Source: Paracerasibacillus soli (GTDB lineage: Bacteria > Bacillota > Bacilli > Bacillales > Amphibacillaceae). From it: a stretch of 64,000 bases of DNA. The notes beneath the pieces are model-generated. The model worked only from the letters and a program-made list of their open reading frames with translations, was not told the DNA's origin and did not search any database. The stretch lies in NCBI RefSeq assembly GCF_034006335.1, contig NZ_JAWDIQ010000003.1. One strand, written 5' to 3'. Of this stretch, positions 19,372-28,761 are shown in pieces (position 1 is the first letter of the stretch; every line of letters begins with the position of its first letter). Position numbers and translations under genes: made by a program.

Positions 19372-19407
19372 CCCCTTACCTGATGAATAATCAATATTGG
19401 TGAGGGG
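19372..19407. repeat. Inverted repeat upstream of spoVT
   Basis: CCCCTTACC at 19372-19380 pairs with GGTGAGGGG at 19399-19407 (one G-T pair), loop 18 bases, ending 62 bases before the spoVT start. It could be an operator or a leader stem; no T run follows. Confidence 0.45.
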
Positions 19408-19469
19408 TAGGACGTCCCAAATAACCAACTAAAAAAGGAAAATCATCATAAGAAAGTGAGGCTTCATAG

Positions 19470-20006
19470 ATGAAAGCAACAGGAATAGTACGAAGAATTG
19501 ATGATTTAGGTAGAGTAGTCATCCCAAAAGAAATTCGAAGAACATTGCGGATACGTGAAGGAGATCCCTTGGAAATTTTTATTGATCGCGAAGGTGAAGT
19601 CATTTTAAAAAAGTACTCTCCAATTAGTGAACTAGGTAATTTTGCACAAGAATATGCAGATGCCTTATTTGACTCGTTACATTTTCCGGTATTCATAAGT
19701 GATCGTGATGAAATTATTGCAGTAGCCGGTGATTCTAAAAAGGATTATTTGAATAAAAACGTTGGGAAAACAATGGAAAAGGCAATGGAAGAACGGTCAA
19801 ATGTATTAATCGATGAACAAGGAACGATAGAGGTTATTGAAAGCAAAGAGGAGCAAGTTGGTTCTTATGTAATTAGCCCAATCATCGCTAACGGGGATCC
19901 CATCGGAAGTATGATGATGTTATCGCGTGAAGGAGATCCAGTCTCTAGTACGGAAAGTAAAGTAGTGGAAACAGGTGCTAGTTTTTTAGCAAAACAAATG
20001 GAATAA
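19470..20006 (+). CDS. spoVT: Stage V sporulation regulator SpoVT
   Basis: Forespore transcription factor tuning SigG-dependent genes and germination readiness. The N-terminal swapped-hairpin AbrB domain reads MKATGIVRRIDDLGRVVIPK followed by EIRRTLRIREGDPLEIF. The remaining ~120 residues form a GAF-like domain (FPVFISDRDEIIAVAG). Length 178 residues, as in B. subtilis, and intact. The ATG at 19470 follows GTGAGG. It is a single gene with its own terminator. Confidence 0.96.
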   Translation: MKATGIVRRIDDLGRVVIPKEIRRTLRIREGDPLEIFIDREGEVILKKYSPISELGNFAQEYADALFDSLHFPVFISDRDEIIAVAGDSKKDYLNKNVGKTMEKAMEERSNVLIDEQGTIEVIESKEEQVGSYVISPIIANGDPIGSMMMLSREGDPVSSTESKVVETGASFLAKQME

Positions 20007-20015
20007 AAGTGAGAG

Positions 20016-20050
20016 CGGACAAAATCGTACTATGGTTTTGTCCGTTTGTT
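20016..20050 (+). terminator. Intrinsic terminator after spoVT
   Basis: Perfect stem CGGACAAAA / TTTTGTCCG followed by TTTGTT, ten bases past the spoVT stop. Confidence 0.8.
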
Positions 20051-20115
20051 ATGATAATTGCCAATACCCTTATGATATAATGAACGTAATGATGATAAGG
20101 TGAAGGTATTAGAAA

Positions 20116-21696
20116 ATGAAACAACATGATAATCGAACAATCGTTAAAGGTGCCCTTGTATTAACAATAGCAGGTATCGTAAGTAAAATATTAAGCGCAG
20201 CATATCGTATACCACTACAAAATCTAACGGGAGATATTGGTTTTTACATATATCAACAAGTGTACCCAATCTTAGGTATTGTAACTATTTTAGCTTTGTA
20301 TGGATTTCCTACAGCAGTATCCAGTTTAGCTGCACGGACGCAATTAGATGGTAAAACGCTCACCTTTAGGCAGTTTTATTTCCCTATATTCCTTATACTG
20401 TTTGTCGTGAGCGGTGGATTTTTCACTATATTATTTTACTTTGGACACGATATAGCGATGTTCATTGGCGATGAACAGTTAGCCACAATTTATCAACTTG
20501 CTTCATTTGCCTTTTTGTTTATTCCTTTCATGGCATTATTACGAGGTGTGACACAAGGGAGTTCAAACATGAAGCCAACTGCTTATTCGCAAGTAGGAGA
20601 ACAAGTTGTGCGCGTAACCATTATTATTATCGCAGCTGTTATCGTCTCCTATACCGGAGGAAGCCCATATCAAATTGGCTTTGCAGCAAGTATTGCTACA
20701 ATGGCTGGCGCTACAGCGGCTAGTGGCATACTTTTACTATGTTTTTGGAAACAAAGAGGAAATAACAGGCGTGTGGAAAATAATCAAATTATTCCTTGGG
20801 GTACGTATATAAGAACCATCTTGTTATTTGGGTTTGTTGCTTCGTTCACACATATGATTTTGCTCTTGGCCCAAGTTGCTGATTCGCTTTCTTTGTTACC
20901 AACCTTGATGGAATTCGGGCATAGTAAAATCGAAGCAATGACTGCAAAGGGTATTTTAGACCGTGGTCAACCACTCATTCAATTAGGTGCAGTTTTAGGT
21001 TCCTCTTTTGCAATGGCGTTCATTCCATCCCTTGTTACTCAGTCAACAACCGCCAACCAATCTATAAAAAGTGCCTTAAAGTTAAGTTTTTATTTAGCAG
21101 CTGGTGCAACCATTGGTTTATGTACTATATTTAATGAAGTGAATATTTTGCTTTATAAAGATAATGAAGGGACATTTAGTTTACAAATTTTATCGCTTAG
21201 TGTGTTGTTAAGCGCATTAGCAATTACAGCAAGTATGATATTACAAGGTATCGGACGTATTTTATATACCGCGAGTTTTATTTTTGGTACCTTTTTATTA
21301 AAAATTGCCCTAAATCATCTTCTCGTTCCATATTGGGGAATCACGGGTAGTGCTGTAGCTACGGTGTTAAGTTTGCTTCTTTTATGTGTCATACTTTTTT
21401 ATCAATTAAAACGTACGAATATAAAACTAGCTTTACTGCAAGATGTGAAGTGGCATGCCTTTCTGATCGCAAGTTTTTCAATGGTTATTTATTTAGTTAT
21501 TTTTCAATTCCTATTACCAAATCCTTTCGATTTATCACGTTTTACACTTTTCCTTGAGGTATTCTTTCTAGTAGGGACAGGTGGTATTCTATATTTATTT
21601 ATTTTAATTCGGCTACAGGCATTTACGGATAGGGAGCTTGCTATGTTCCCACTTTCTTCGCTTTTAAGTCGGATGGCCAAGGAGGAAAAGAAATAA
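20116..21696 (+). CDS. yabM: Polysaccharide-type flippase YabM (SpoVB/MurJ family)
   Basis: Integral membrane protein of the MOP superfamily, related to SpoVB and MurJ, which move lipid-linked sugar precursors across the membrane. About 14 hydrophobic segments span the 526 residues. The N-terminus carries KGALVLTIAGIVSKILSAAY and RIPLQNL, then FPTAVSSLAA, all typical of the SpoVB/YabM group. The ATG at 20116 follows AAGGTGAAGG. It ends two bases before yabN, so they are probably co-transcribed. The substrate is unknown; a lipid II-like or polysaccharide precursor is inferred from the family. Confidence 0.85.
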   Translation: MKQHDNRTIVKGALVLTIAGIVSKILSAAYRIPLQNLTGDIGFYIYQQVYPILGIVTILALYGFPTAVSSLAARTQLDGKTLTFRQFYFPIFLILFVVSGGFFTILFYFGHDIAMFIGDEQLATIYQLASFAFLFIPFMALLRGVTQGSSNMKPTAYSQVGEQVVRVTIIIIAAVIVSYTGGSPYQIGFAASIATMAGATAASGILLLCFWKQRGNNRRVENNQIIPWGTYIRTILLFGFVASFTHMILLLAQVADSLSLLPTLMEFGHSKIEAMTAKGILDRGQPLIQLGAVLGSSFAMAFIPSLVTQSTTANQSIKSALKLSFYLAAGATIGLCTIFNEVNILLYKDNEGTFSLQILSLSVLLSALAITASMILQGIGRILYTASFIFGTFLLKIALNHLLVPYWGITGSAVATVLSLLLLCVILFYQLKRTNIKLALLQDVKWHAFLIASFSMVIYLVIFQFLLPNPFDLSRFTLFLEVFFLVGTGGILYLFILIRLQAFTDRELAMFPLSSLLSRMAKEEKK

Positions 21697-21698
21697 AA

Positions 21699-23150
21699 AT
21701 GTCAAAACATAAAATAGAAGTAATTGGTTTAGGCGGAGGGGATATAAACCAGTTACCTTTCGGGGTATATAAGAAGTTAACAACAATGTCTAATAAAGTG
21801 TTTGTAAGAACAATGGATCACCCTGTAATCGAGCAATTACAAGCCGAGGGAGTACCCTTTTCTTCCTTTGATGCCTATTACGAACAAGAAAGCAATTTGA
21901 AGAAGTATATATACGTATTGTGAATAAACTACTATTACTGGCGCAGTCAGAAAATGTGGTATACGCTGTTCCAGGTCATCCAATGCTAGCTGAAAGAACT
22001 GTACAATTGTTAATTGAACAAGATGACGTAGAGGTAGAAATTATGGGGGACAGAGTTATCTTGATGATTTATTTACATCATTAAAAATAGACCCGATTGA
22101 TGGATTTCAGTTTATCGATGCAACCGACTTTCAACGCTCTGATATACAGTACAAACAACATATCATATTTTGCCAAGTATATAACCAGTTTATTGCGTCA
22201 GAATTAAAGCTAACATTATTAGAGGACCTTCCGAGTGATTATGAAGTGACGATTGTGGAAGCTGCTGGAAGTAGTGGGGAAAGGCTAATCACTATGCCAC
22301 TTGAAGAATTAGATCATAACTTCCCGACTAGTAACTTAATTAGTGTTTATATCCCACCAGTTGAAGAAGACTTATTAAGCCATACCTTTACGCAGTTAAG
22401 AAAAGTTATTGCAACATTAAGAGGTCCAAATGGCTGTCCGTGGGATCAAAAGCAAACACATGAAACGTTGCGTCCTTATGTTTTAGAAGAAGCGTATGAA
22501 TTGATTGAGGCAATTGATGCAAAGGATGATATTGGGATAGAGGAAGAGTTGGGGATTTACTATTACAAGTCATGCTGCATAGCCAAATAGGGGAAGAAAC
22601 GGGATATTTTACGATAGACGATGTAATAAAGGGATTGACGAAAAAGATGATACATCGTCATCCGCATGTGTTTGGTGATGTTTCTATTCAATCTATTGAA
22701 GATGTAAACAAGAACTGGGAGTCAATCAAGCAGGAGGAAAAGGGTGAAACGCGTTCCTCTATTTTGGATGGAATTCCAGAAGCAGTATCCTGCATTGCTA
22801 AAAGCATATAAATTACAAGAGAAGGCAGCAAAGGTAGGGTTCGATTGGGATAATTCGCAAGATATTTGGGCCAAGCTGACAGAAGAAGTAGCTGAAGTAA
22901 AAGAAGCAATCTCGTTACATAATCAAGAGGAGATAGAGAAGGAATTTGGTGATGTTCTATTTGTTATGGCAAATTTGACTAGATATTATAACATTCAACA
23001 GAAGTTGCACTAAATAGGACGAATCGAAAGTTTCAATCTCGTTTTACATATATAGAGAGAAAGTTGCGTGAACAGGAAAAGGATATTCACGATGCAACAC
23101 TATTAGAAATGGATAACTATTGGAATGAAGCGAAAAAGAGAGAGGGATAG
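21699..23150 (+). CDS. yabN: YabN: tetrapyrrole-methylase-like / MazG nucleotide pyrophosphohydrolase fusion (five frameshifts)
   Basis: Two-domain protein: an N-terminal tetrapyrrole (corrin/porphyrin) methylase-like domain (IEVIGLGGGDINQLPFGVY, VVYAVPGHPMLAERTV) and a C-terminal MazG domain (LRGPNGCPWDQKQTHETLRP, VLEEAYELIEAI, EEELGDLLLQV), which hydrolyses NTPs to NMPs and may sanitise the nucleotide pool. The ATG at 21699 uses the AGGAGG inside the end of yabM. Breaks occur near 21896, 22047, 22550, 22780 and 22995. Four are single-base losses and one an apparent gain; repair gives about 484 residues (B. subtilis 489) ending at 23150. It is the most damaged gene in the window, but every domain is recoverable. 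Confidence 0.9.
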
Positions 23151-23153
23151 TAA

Positions 23154-23429
23154 ATGAGATTAGACAAGTTTTTAAAGATTTCCCGGTTAATTAAGCGGCG
23201 CACATTAGCGAAAGAGGTTGCAGATCAAGGGAGAATTACGATTAATGGAAATCAAGCAAAGGCAAGCACAAATGTAGTAGTTGGTGATGAATTAACAATT
23301 CGTTTTGGGCAAAAATTTGTGACGATAAAGGTGACGGATTTAAGGGAAAATGTGCGGAAGGATGAAGCGGAAACTCTTTATTCGGTCATGAAAGAAGAGC
23401 GAATAGAGTCAGATAATGAGGACGAATAG
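23154..23429 (+). CDS. rqcP: Ribosome-associated quality-control protein RqcP (YabO)
   Basis: Small S4-domain protein of the Hsp15 family that binds stalled 50S subunits and helps RqcH add alanine tails. The S4 fold is visible at the start: MRLDKFLKISRLIKRRTLAK followed by EVADQGRITINGNQAKAS. Length 91 residues (B. subtilis about 86), with an acidic tail; intact. The ATG at 23154 lies three bases after the yabN stop, so it belongs to the yabM-yabN operon. Confidence 0.94.
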   Translation: MRLDKFLKISRLIKRRTLAKEVADQGRITINGNQAKASTNVVVGDELTIRFGQKFVTIKVTDLRENVRKDEAETLYSVMKEERIESDNEDE

Positions 23430-23443
23430 TATAAAATAACTGC

Positions 23444-23500
23444 GCAAATGATATGATCTACACACGATGTTGTAGTGTCCATTCATTTGCCTTTTTAATC
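23444..23500 (+). terminator. Intrinsic terminator after rqcP
   Basis: GCAAATGA at 23444-23451 pairs with TCATTTGC at 23483-23490 around a loop with a smaller CTACA/TGTAG stem, followed by CTTTTTAAT. Confidence 0.65.
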
Positions 23501-23547
23501 TTGTTTTAAGTTTATCCAAATAGACTGTTGTTTTATACAATAGAACC

Positions 23548-23676
23548 AAACTGTCTCGTAACGTGCCTGTTAATTTACTTATATTTATTGAAGATACTGC
23601 TGACTCCTCCGCTTCGGCAGAATACTTCGCTTTCCGAGCGATATTAGTAAGGCAAGTTTTCACTACTGAACAGTTT
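23548..23676 (-). repeat. Short, internally deleted copy of a MITE-like repeat
   Basis: Its left 100 bases (23537-23636) are identical to the reverse complement of 35718-35817, and its right 26 bases (23651-23676) to the reverse complement of 35158-35183. Between them about 500 bases of the long copy are missing. Both ends carry the imperfect terminal motif AAACTGTNNNGTA in inverted orientation. It occupies the gap between rqcP and yabP and encodes nothing. Confidence 0.75.
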
Positions 23677-23788
23677 GGGTCAATTAAGGGGTTAAAAAGG
23701 GGGAAATGTGTGAATCAAAATATTTTCATTTTAATAGTTCTACACTTGTCCTATTGCACATAAAGTAATAGTAATAAGGAGGACGAGT

Positions 23789-24091
23789 ATGATGAACTAT
23801 TATAATAAAGATATAAGGCCCCAACCGGAAAAAGACCACCAATTAAAATTAAACAACCGCCGACTACTAGAAATTACAGGTGTAAAAGAAGTTGATAGCT
23901 TTGATAGTGAGGAATTTCTATTACAAACCGTGATGGGATACCTCATCATAAGAGGCCATAATTTACAATTAAAAAACCTCGATGTCAGCGAAGGAATTGT
24001 TTCAATCAAAGGAAAAGTATATGAAATGGCCTATGTGGACGAGGAACATCAGGAGAAAGCTAAAGGGTTCTTTAGCAAGCTTTTTAGATGA
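23789..24091 (+). CDS. yabP: Sporulation protein YabP
   Basis: YabP/YqfC-family mother-cell sporulation protein, with its partner YabQ required for normal spore cortex in B. subtilis. The sequence shows LNNRRLLEITGVKEVDSFDS, FLLQTVMGYLIIRGHNLQL and VSIKGKVYEMAYVDE. Length 100 residues, intact. The ATG at 23789 follows AAGGAGG. It overlaps yabQ by four bases (ATGA). Unlike in B. subtilis it is separated from rqcP by a terminator and a repeat element, so it likely has its own promoter. Confidence 0.92.
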   Translation: MMNYYNKDIRPQPEKDHQLKLNNRRLLEITGVKEVDSFDSEEFLLQTVMGYLIIRGHNLQLKNLDVSEGIVSIKGKVYEMAYVDEEHQEKAKGFFSKLFR

Positions 24092-24684
24092 CATTACACG
24101 TACAGTTTGCAACGATGATTATCATGATAGTAAGTGGTATATACTTAGGAGTCATTCGAGATACGTATTTACGGTTTTTTCGTTACTGGCAAAAAAACAC
24201 CGTATTAACTTATCTCTTCGAAATTAGCTTCTGGTTATTGCAAACATTTATCTTATACTATATTTTGTTCTTAACAAATGCTGGTGAGTTACGGTTTTAT
24301 ATTTTTCTAGCTTGTTTACTCGGCTTTTCGATGTACAAAGCGTTGTTTGCAACCTTTTACAAAAAACTGCTTGAAAGATTAATTCATATTGTAACTTCAA
24401 TTGCGATATTTATAGGGAAAGTCATTTATTATATACTCGTTATACCGATAAAATATTTACTTCAGTTTATCGCTGCAGTTGTCTTATTTTTTGTCCATGC
24501 CCTTGTTACCATCATTACTTTCAGTTTGAAAATAATATTTACACCAGTTATTTGGCTAGGAAAGCTATTATATGGATTGTTACCACAGAAAGTTCAAAAG
24601 TATTTATACAAAATAGCAGGACTTTATAGTAAAATAGAGAATGTATATATAAGGATAAAGAACTTTTTTGCTAGGAGGAAGTAA
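24088..24684 (+). CDS. yabQ: Spore cortex protein YabQ
   Basis: Membrane protein of the spore outer membrane needed for cortex synthesis in B. subtilis. About five hydrophobic segments occupy the first ~150 residues (LHVQFATMIIMIVSGIYLG, FEISFWLLQTFILYYILF, and later helices). The tail is basic (IRIKNFFARRK). Length 198 residues, intact. Translation is probably coupled to yabP through the ATGA overlap. It ends three bases before divIC. Confidence 0.9.
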   Translation: MTLHVQFATMIIMIVSGIYLGVIRDTYLRFFRYWQKNTVLTYLFEISFWLLQTFILYYILFLTNAGELRFYIFLACLLGFSMYKALFATFYKKLLERLIHIVTSIAIFIGKVIYYILVIPIKYLLQFIAAVVLFFVHALVTIITFSLKIIFTPVIWLGKLLYGLLPQKVQKYLYKIAGLYSKIENVYIRIKNFFARRK

Positions 24685-24687
24685 GTC

Positions 24688-25068
24688 ATGTCTGATAAAA
24701 GGAAGATGGTGACTCGGCTAGACTCGCATTATATGAAGCAATATGATGCTTATATGGAGAGGCAAAGAAAAAAAAGACAGCGTCTCATCCGTCGTCTCGT
24801 CTTTTTTGCAGTCGTTGTGATGTTGGCTGTCAGTACCGTGACTGTGTACCATTTAAAACAACGCGATCTTCGCCAAGTGAAATCTGAGCAGTTTGAAAAA
24901 TTACAAGATGAACTCGTTAATTTACAAAACCAGGAAAAGGAATTGCAAGAGGAAATTGAGCTATTGAATGATGAGGAATATATTTTGGATATTGCTCGTA
25001 CGCATTACTTCTTTTCTAAAAAGGGTGAAGTAATCTTTAAAAGTAATGAAGAGGACTCATCTTATTGA
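24688..25068 (+). CDS. divIC: Cell division protein DivIC
   Basis: Bitopic septum protein (FtsB family) that forms a complex with FtsL and DivIB. A basic cytoplasmic segment of about 35 residues precedes one transmembrane helix (about residues 34-54, LVFFAVVVMLAVSTVTVYHL). A coiled coil follows (LQDELVNLQNQEKELQEEIE), then the conserved YILDIARTHYFFSKKGEV block. Length 126 residues, intact. The ATG at 24688 follows AGGAGG within the end of yabQ. Confidence 0.95.
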   Translation: MSDKRKMVTRLDSHYMKQYDAYMERQRKKRQRLIRRLVFFAVVVMLAVSTVTVYHLKQRDLRQVKSEQFEKLQDELVNLQNQEKELQEEIELLNDEEYILDIARTHYFFSKKGEVIFKSNEEDSSY

Positions 25069-25167
25069 CACCTTTTCATGTATTTGGCTATACTATATAA
25101 GAGAAGTAGTAATTTTTATACTACTTTATACAGCTTTTTAAAAATCTTAAGGAGGAGCATTTTTTTT

Positions 25168-25566
25168 ATGTCAATTGAAGTAGGCAGCAAGCTGCAAGGA
25201 AAGGTAACTGGGATCACTAATTTTGGAGCTTTTGTAGAGTTACAGGAAGGAAAAACGGGCCTTGTCCATATTAGTGAGGTTGCCAATAATTATGTCAAAG
25301 ACATTAATGACCACCTCAGTGTCGGGGACCAAGTAGAAGTAAAAGTTATTAATGTCGAAAAGGACGGCAAAATCGGACTATCGATTAAAAAAGCACAAGA
25401 TAGACCGCAACGCCAGAGAAACTCTAGGGAACGCACAGAGACTTTTGAAGCAAAAATCAACCGCTTTCTAAAAGATTCTGAAGACCGTCTAGCCTCTTTG
25501 AAAAAGCACACAGAATCGAGACGTGGAGGAAGAGGTGCTAAAGAGGATAGCAGTTGCTGTCTATAG
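25168..25566 (+). CDS. yabR: S1-domain RNA-binding protein YabR
   Basis: Small S1-like RNA-binding protein related to general stress protein 13 and polynucleotide phosphorylase S1 domains. The S1 domain covers about residues 1-75 (VGSKLQGKVTGITNFGAFVE, GLVHISEVANNYVKDI, KVINVEKDGKIGLSIKKA). A basic arginine-rich tail with RRGGRGA follows. The ATG at 25168 follows AAGGAGGAG; upstream in-frame sequence is not conserved. Length 132 residues (B. subtilis 128). Its RNA target is unknown. Confidence 0.93.
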   Translation: MSIEVGSKLQGKVTGITNFGAFVELQEGKTGLVHISEVANNYVKDINDHLSVGDQVEVKVINVEKDGKIGLSIKKAQDRPQRQRNSRERTETFEAKINRFLKDSEDRLASLKKHTESRRGGRGAKEDSSCCL

Positions 25567-25599
25567 AGACAGATGCTCTATAAAATATAGATGTGATAT

Positions 25600-25634
25600 A
25601 GAAAAGGTATTGCTACGTTAGCAATACCTTTTCT
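25600..25634 (+). terminator. Intrinsic terminator after yabR
   Basis: Perfect 15-bp stem AGAAAAGGTATTGCT / AGCAATACCTTTTCT with a five-base loop. Confidence 0.85.
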
Positions 25635-25660
25635 GCTTTATTTACATTTCCAACATAATA

Positions 25661-25702
25661 AAAAAGCACTATCGTCCAACATATTGGATAATAGTGCTTT
25701 TA
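25661..25702 (-). terminator. Intrinsic terminator of tRNA-Met
   Basis: Stem AAAAGCACTAT / ATAGTGCTTTT. On the minus strand it is followed by TTTATTATG and lies about 60 bases beyond the 3' end of tRNA-Met. Its symmetric flanks could also stop plus-strand transcription from yabR. Confidence 0.7.
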
Positions 25703-25763
25703 CTTTTTTAGCATAGCATCTTATCGAATGTTTGATTCAAACGGATGCCTTTGCCTTTTGGTA

Positions 25764-25837
25764 TAGCGGCGGAGGGGATCGAACCCACGACCTTACGGGT
25801 ATGAACCGTACGCTCTCGCCAGCTGAGCTACGCCGCC
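25764..25837 (-). tRNA. tRNA-Met (anticodon CAT, elongator type)
   Basis: Read on the minus strand it begins GGCGGCGTAGCTCAGCTGG, has the anticodon loop around GGTTCATACC, and ends CGCCGCTA. The acceptor stem pairs fully with the elongator-type G1-U72 pair seen in B. subtilis tRNA-Met. The genomic continuation is TACCA rather than CCA, so the terminus is not directly encoded in the usual form. The T stem has one T-T mismatch, perhaps a sequencing error. B. subtilis has tRNA-Met and tRNA-Glu between yabR and spoIIE; only the Met gene is here, on the minus strand. Confidence 0.92.
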
Positions 25838-25855
25838 AAAAAGTCAACAGAGATT

Positions 25856-25884
25856 ATCATACAATAGTATAAAGTGAATGTCAA
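25856..25884 (-). promoter_or_regulatory. SigA promoter of tRNA-Met
   Basis: On the minus strand: TTGACA (25884-25879), 17-base spacer, TATGAT (25861-25856). Transcription would start about a dozen bases before the tRNA 5' end. This supports a self-contained minus-strand tRNA unit. Confidence 0.75.
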
Positions 25885-26216
25885 TAGATTTATTGAAATT
25901 GAATGTATGACAGTTTGCCATTTATTTTGTCTACCATATGGTATACTTACGCATTTTTCTAGAAAAGTGCTTGAATTCGCCATCATTTTTAATAGTCATG
26001 ATAAGCATATGATGCAGTGAGTATACTTGGAAAACATGTAAAGTGGAATAGGAATAGGGAAAATAAGACTACTCTCATGATAGAACGAATAAAATAGTAG
26101 GTTTTTTGCTTCCTTTTTAGTTTATTTGACAATAAGAAACAAAAAACGAAGATTAAACGGGAAAAAGAAAATACATTAAAAATAAGTCGAACGATTTTTT
26201 GTTATGCTTCCCTTAA

Positions 26217-26250
26217 TTTGACAAAATCTTTACTAGAGTTGTGGTTAAAT
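26217..26250 (+). promoter_or_regulatory. Spo0A-type promoter of spoIIE
   Basis: TTGACA at 26218-26223 and TTAAAT at 26245-26250 are separated by 21 bases, the unusual spacing known for the Spo0A-activated SigA promoters of spoIIE and spoIIG in B. subtilis. The -35 is embedded in TTTGACAAA (26217-26225), the exact reverse complement of the 0A-box consensus TTTGTCRAA. Weaker 0A-like sites are TTTGACAAT at 26125-26133 and AGTCGAA at 26185-26191. Other spacings cannot be excluded. Confidence 0.6.
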
Positions 26251-26277
26251 AGTTGAATAAGAGGGGAGGGCTTTTAA

Positions 26278-28721
26278 ATGATAGAATCTACGCCAAGGTT
26301 ACAAACGAAAGTATTGAATAAATCAAAAATGAATATGGTGAATGTACGTAATTATCTCATGGTGAAAATTAAAAGCCTATTATTTGATCGGGGATGGCTT
26401 TTCTATTTTGTTGGTTTTTTACTTGGACGGGCTGTGATCTTATCGGTTGTCTCACCTTTTACAGTAGCATTTCTAGCTACACTATGGTTTATCCAACGTG
26501 AAAGAGTGTTTACAACGATGATCGTAATGCTGATAGGTGGCTTTACTGTTTCCGCAACGCAAGGTGTGCATGTGACGTTGACAATGTTTATATTTATTCT
26601 TTTAGCTGGTTTATTTAAAAAGGTGGATAATAAGCAAGTGCTGATACCATTATTTGTCTTTATTGCAACTGGTGCGTCACGCTTATTTTTATATTCCTTC
26701 ACAGGAAAACTTACATATTATGATTGGATGTTACTCATAGTTGAAGGGGTTTTAGGGACAATCTTAGTTTTAATATTTATGCAGAGCGTGCCACTATTAT
26801 CACCAAAAAGATATAAACCAGCATTAAAAAATGAAGAAATAGTATGTATGATTATTTTACTTGCATCAATCTTAACGGGAACAATCGGTTGGGAATTTTA
26901 TGGTGCTTCATTAGAACAAGTATTTTCACGTTACTTTGTGATGTTACTAGCCTTTGTTGGTGGTGCTGCAATAGGATCAACGGTAGGTGTTGTTGCGGGG
27001 TTAATTTTATCACTAGCAAATGTAGCGAATTTATATCAAATGGGTTTGCTTGCCTTTTCGGGATTATTAGGTGGTTTGTTAAAGGAAGGTAAAAAGATTG
27101 GAGTAGCAGTAGGATTACTTGTTGGAACATTTCTCGTAGGAATTTATAGTAATGGTGAGCAGCTATTACCTTCTTTTATCGAATCTTCTATTGCAATTGT
27201 ATTGTTTTTAATCACTCCCGTGAGCTGGATTAAAAAATTATCGCGATTTATTCCAGGGACGGAGGAATATTCTAATGAACAAGAGCAGTATTTACAAAAA
27301 GTACGTGATGTCACCGCGAAACGGGTAGAGGAATTTTCAAATGTTTTTGAGGCACTTTCCAAAAGCTTTGCAATGGAAGACGATGACAAAGAAGATATGG
27401 ATGCGAAGCGTGAAACGGACTACTTTCTAAGTAGGGTGACGGAAAAAACGTGTCAAACGTGTTTTATGAAAGAACGATGTTGGCAAAAGCAGTTTGAAAC
27501 AACTTACTCGTTAATGGAATCAATCAAAGATGATCTGCTAGATGGAACAGCAAATCAAAAGAGAATGCGGGAGTTTAAAAGCTTTTGTGTGAAGCCGAGC
27601 CGGGTTATTGAAAAAATGGAAGAGGAAATATCTTATTTTGATGCAAATCGAAAGTTAAAACAGCAAGTGATTGAAAGTAAGCGGTTTGTAGCGGAACAGT
27701 TACAAGGAGTATCGGAGGTAATGGATGATTTTGCAAATGAAATCATGAAAGAAAGAGAACATCATGAAAAGCAAGAGTTACAAATTGTGCATGCATTAAA
27801 ACATATGGGGATAGAAATTGAAAAGTTAGATATATTTCGGTTGGAAAGGGAAATGTCGATATTGAAATGACGATTAGTTTTTATAACTATCATGGTGAAG
27901 GGGCTAAGTTAATCGCACCGACGCTGTCTGATATATTAAATGAAATGATTGTCGTGAAATATGAAGAAATATCACCATTTCCAAATGGTTATTCCTTTTT
28001 AAAATTCGGTTCTGCAAGGGAGTTTGTTGTAGAAACAGGAATGGCGAGTGCCGCAAGAGGTGGTGGTATTGTTTCTGGAGATAGTTATACAACGATTGAA
28101 CTAGGTGCCGGAAAATATGCGATGGCAATTAGTGATGGCATGGGTAATGGCGCACGTGCGCATGAAGAAAGTGGCGAAACACTTCGGCTGTTACAGCAAA
28201 TTTTACAAATCGGTATCCCGGAAAAAGTCGCGATAAAAACAATCAATTCCATTTTAGCGTTACGTACAACAGATGAAATGTTTGCCACATTGGATTTAGC
28301 AATTATTAATTTGCACAATGCCTTTGTGAGATTTTTAAAGATTGGTTCTACACCGAGTTTTATCAAACGGGGAAATCAATTAATAAAAATTGAAGCAGGC
28401 AATTTGCCAATGGGAATTATTCAAGAGTTTGATGTTGATATTGTTGGGGAACAGCTAGCTTCAGGTGATATATTAATTATGATGAGTGACGGTATATTTG
28501 ATGGACCAAAGCATATTGAAAATAAAGACCAATGGTTAAAACGAAAGATTGCCGAGATGGAGACGAATGATCCACAGGAAATTGCAGATCTTCTTTTGGA
28601 AGAAGTTGTTCGAACGCAAGCTGGGAAAATTGAGGATGATATGACCGTCCTCGTTGCTAAGGTAGAAAAGCATATTCCGAAGTGGTCACCAGTATCGATG
28701 TATCAAGGAAAAGCGTTATAA
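26278..28721 (+). CDS. spoIIE: Stage II sporulation phosphatase SpoIIE (frameshifted)
   Basis: Membrane PP2C-type serine phosphatase that dephosphorylates SpoIIAA-P, releasing SigF in the forespore, and interacts with FtsZ at the polar septum. The first ~320 residues hold about ten membrane segments, then a regulatory domain with a CQTCFMKERC cysteine cluster. The C-terminal PP2C domain begins near GGGIVSGDSYTTIELGAGKY and has the metal-binding AISDGMGNGARA and MMSDGIFDGPKH. The frame breaks at about 27848: restoring one A (GAAAAGGG) gives LEKGNVDIEMTISFY and joins the halves. Repaired length is about 814 residues (B. subtilis 827). The ATG at 26278 follows GGGGAGGG. Confidence 0.95.
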
Positions 28722-28732
28722 TTTTACTAGCT

Positions 28733-28761
28733 AGGGCGCATAAGGATATGCGCTCTTTTTA
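28733..28761 (+). terminator. Intrinsic terminator after spoIIE
   Basis: Stem GGGCGCATA / TATGCGCTC with an AGGA loop, followed by TTTTTAATTT. Confidence 0.8.
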
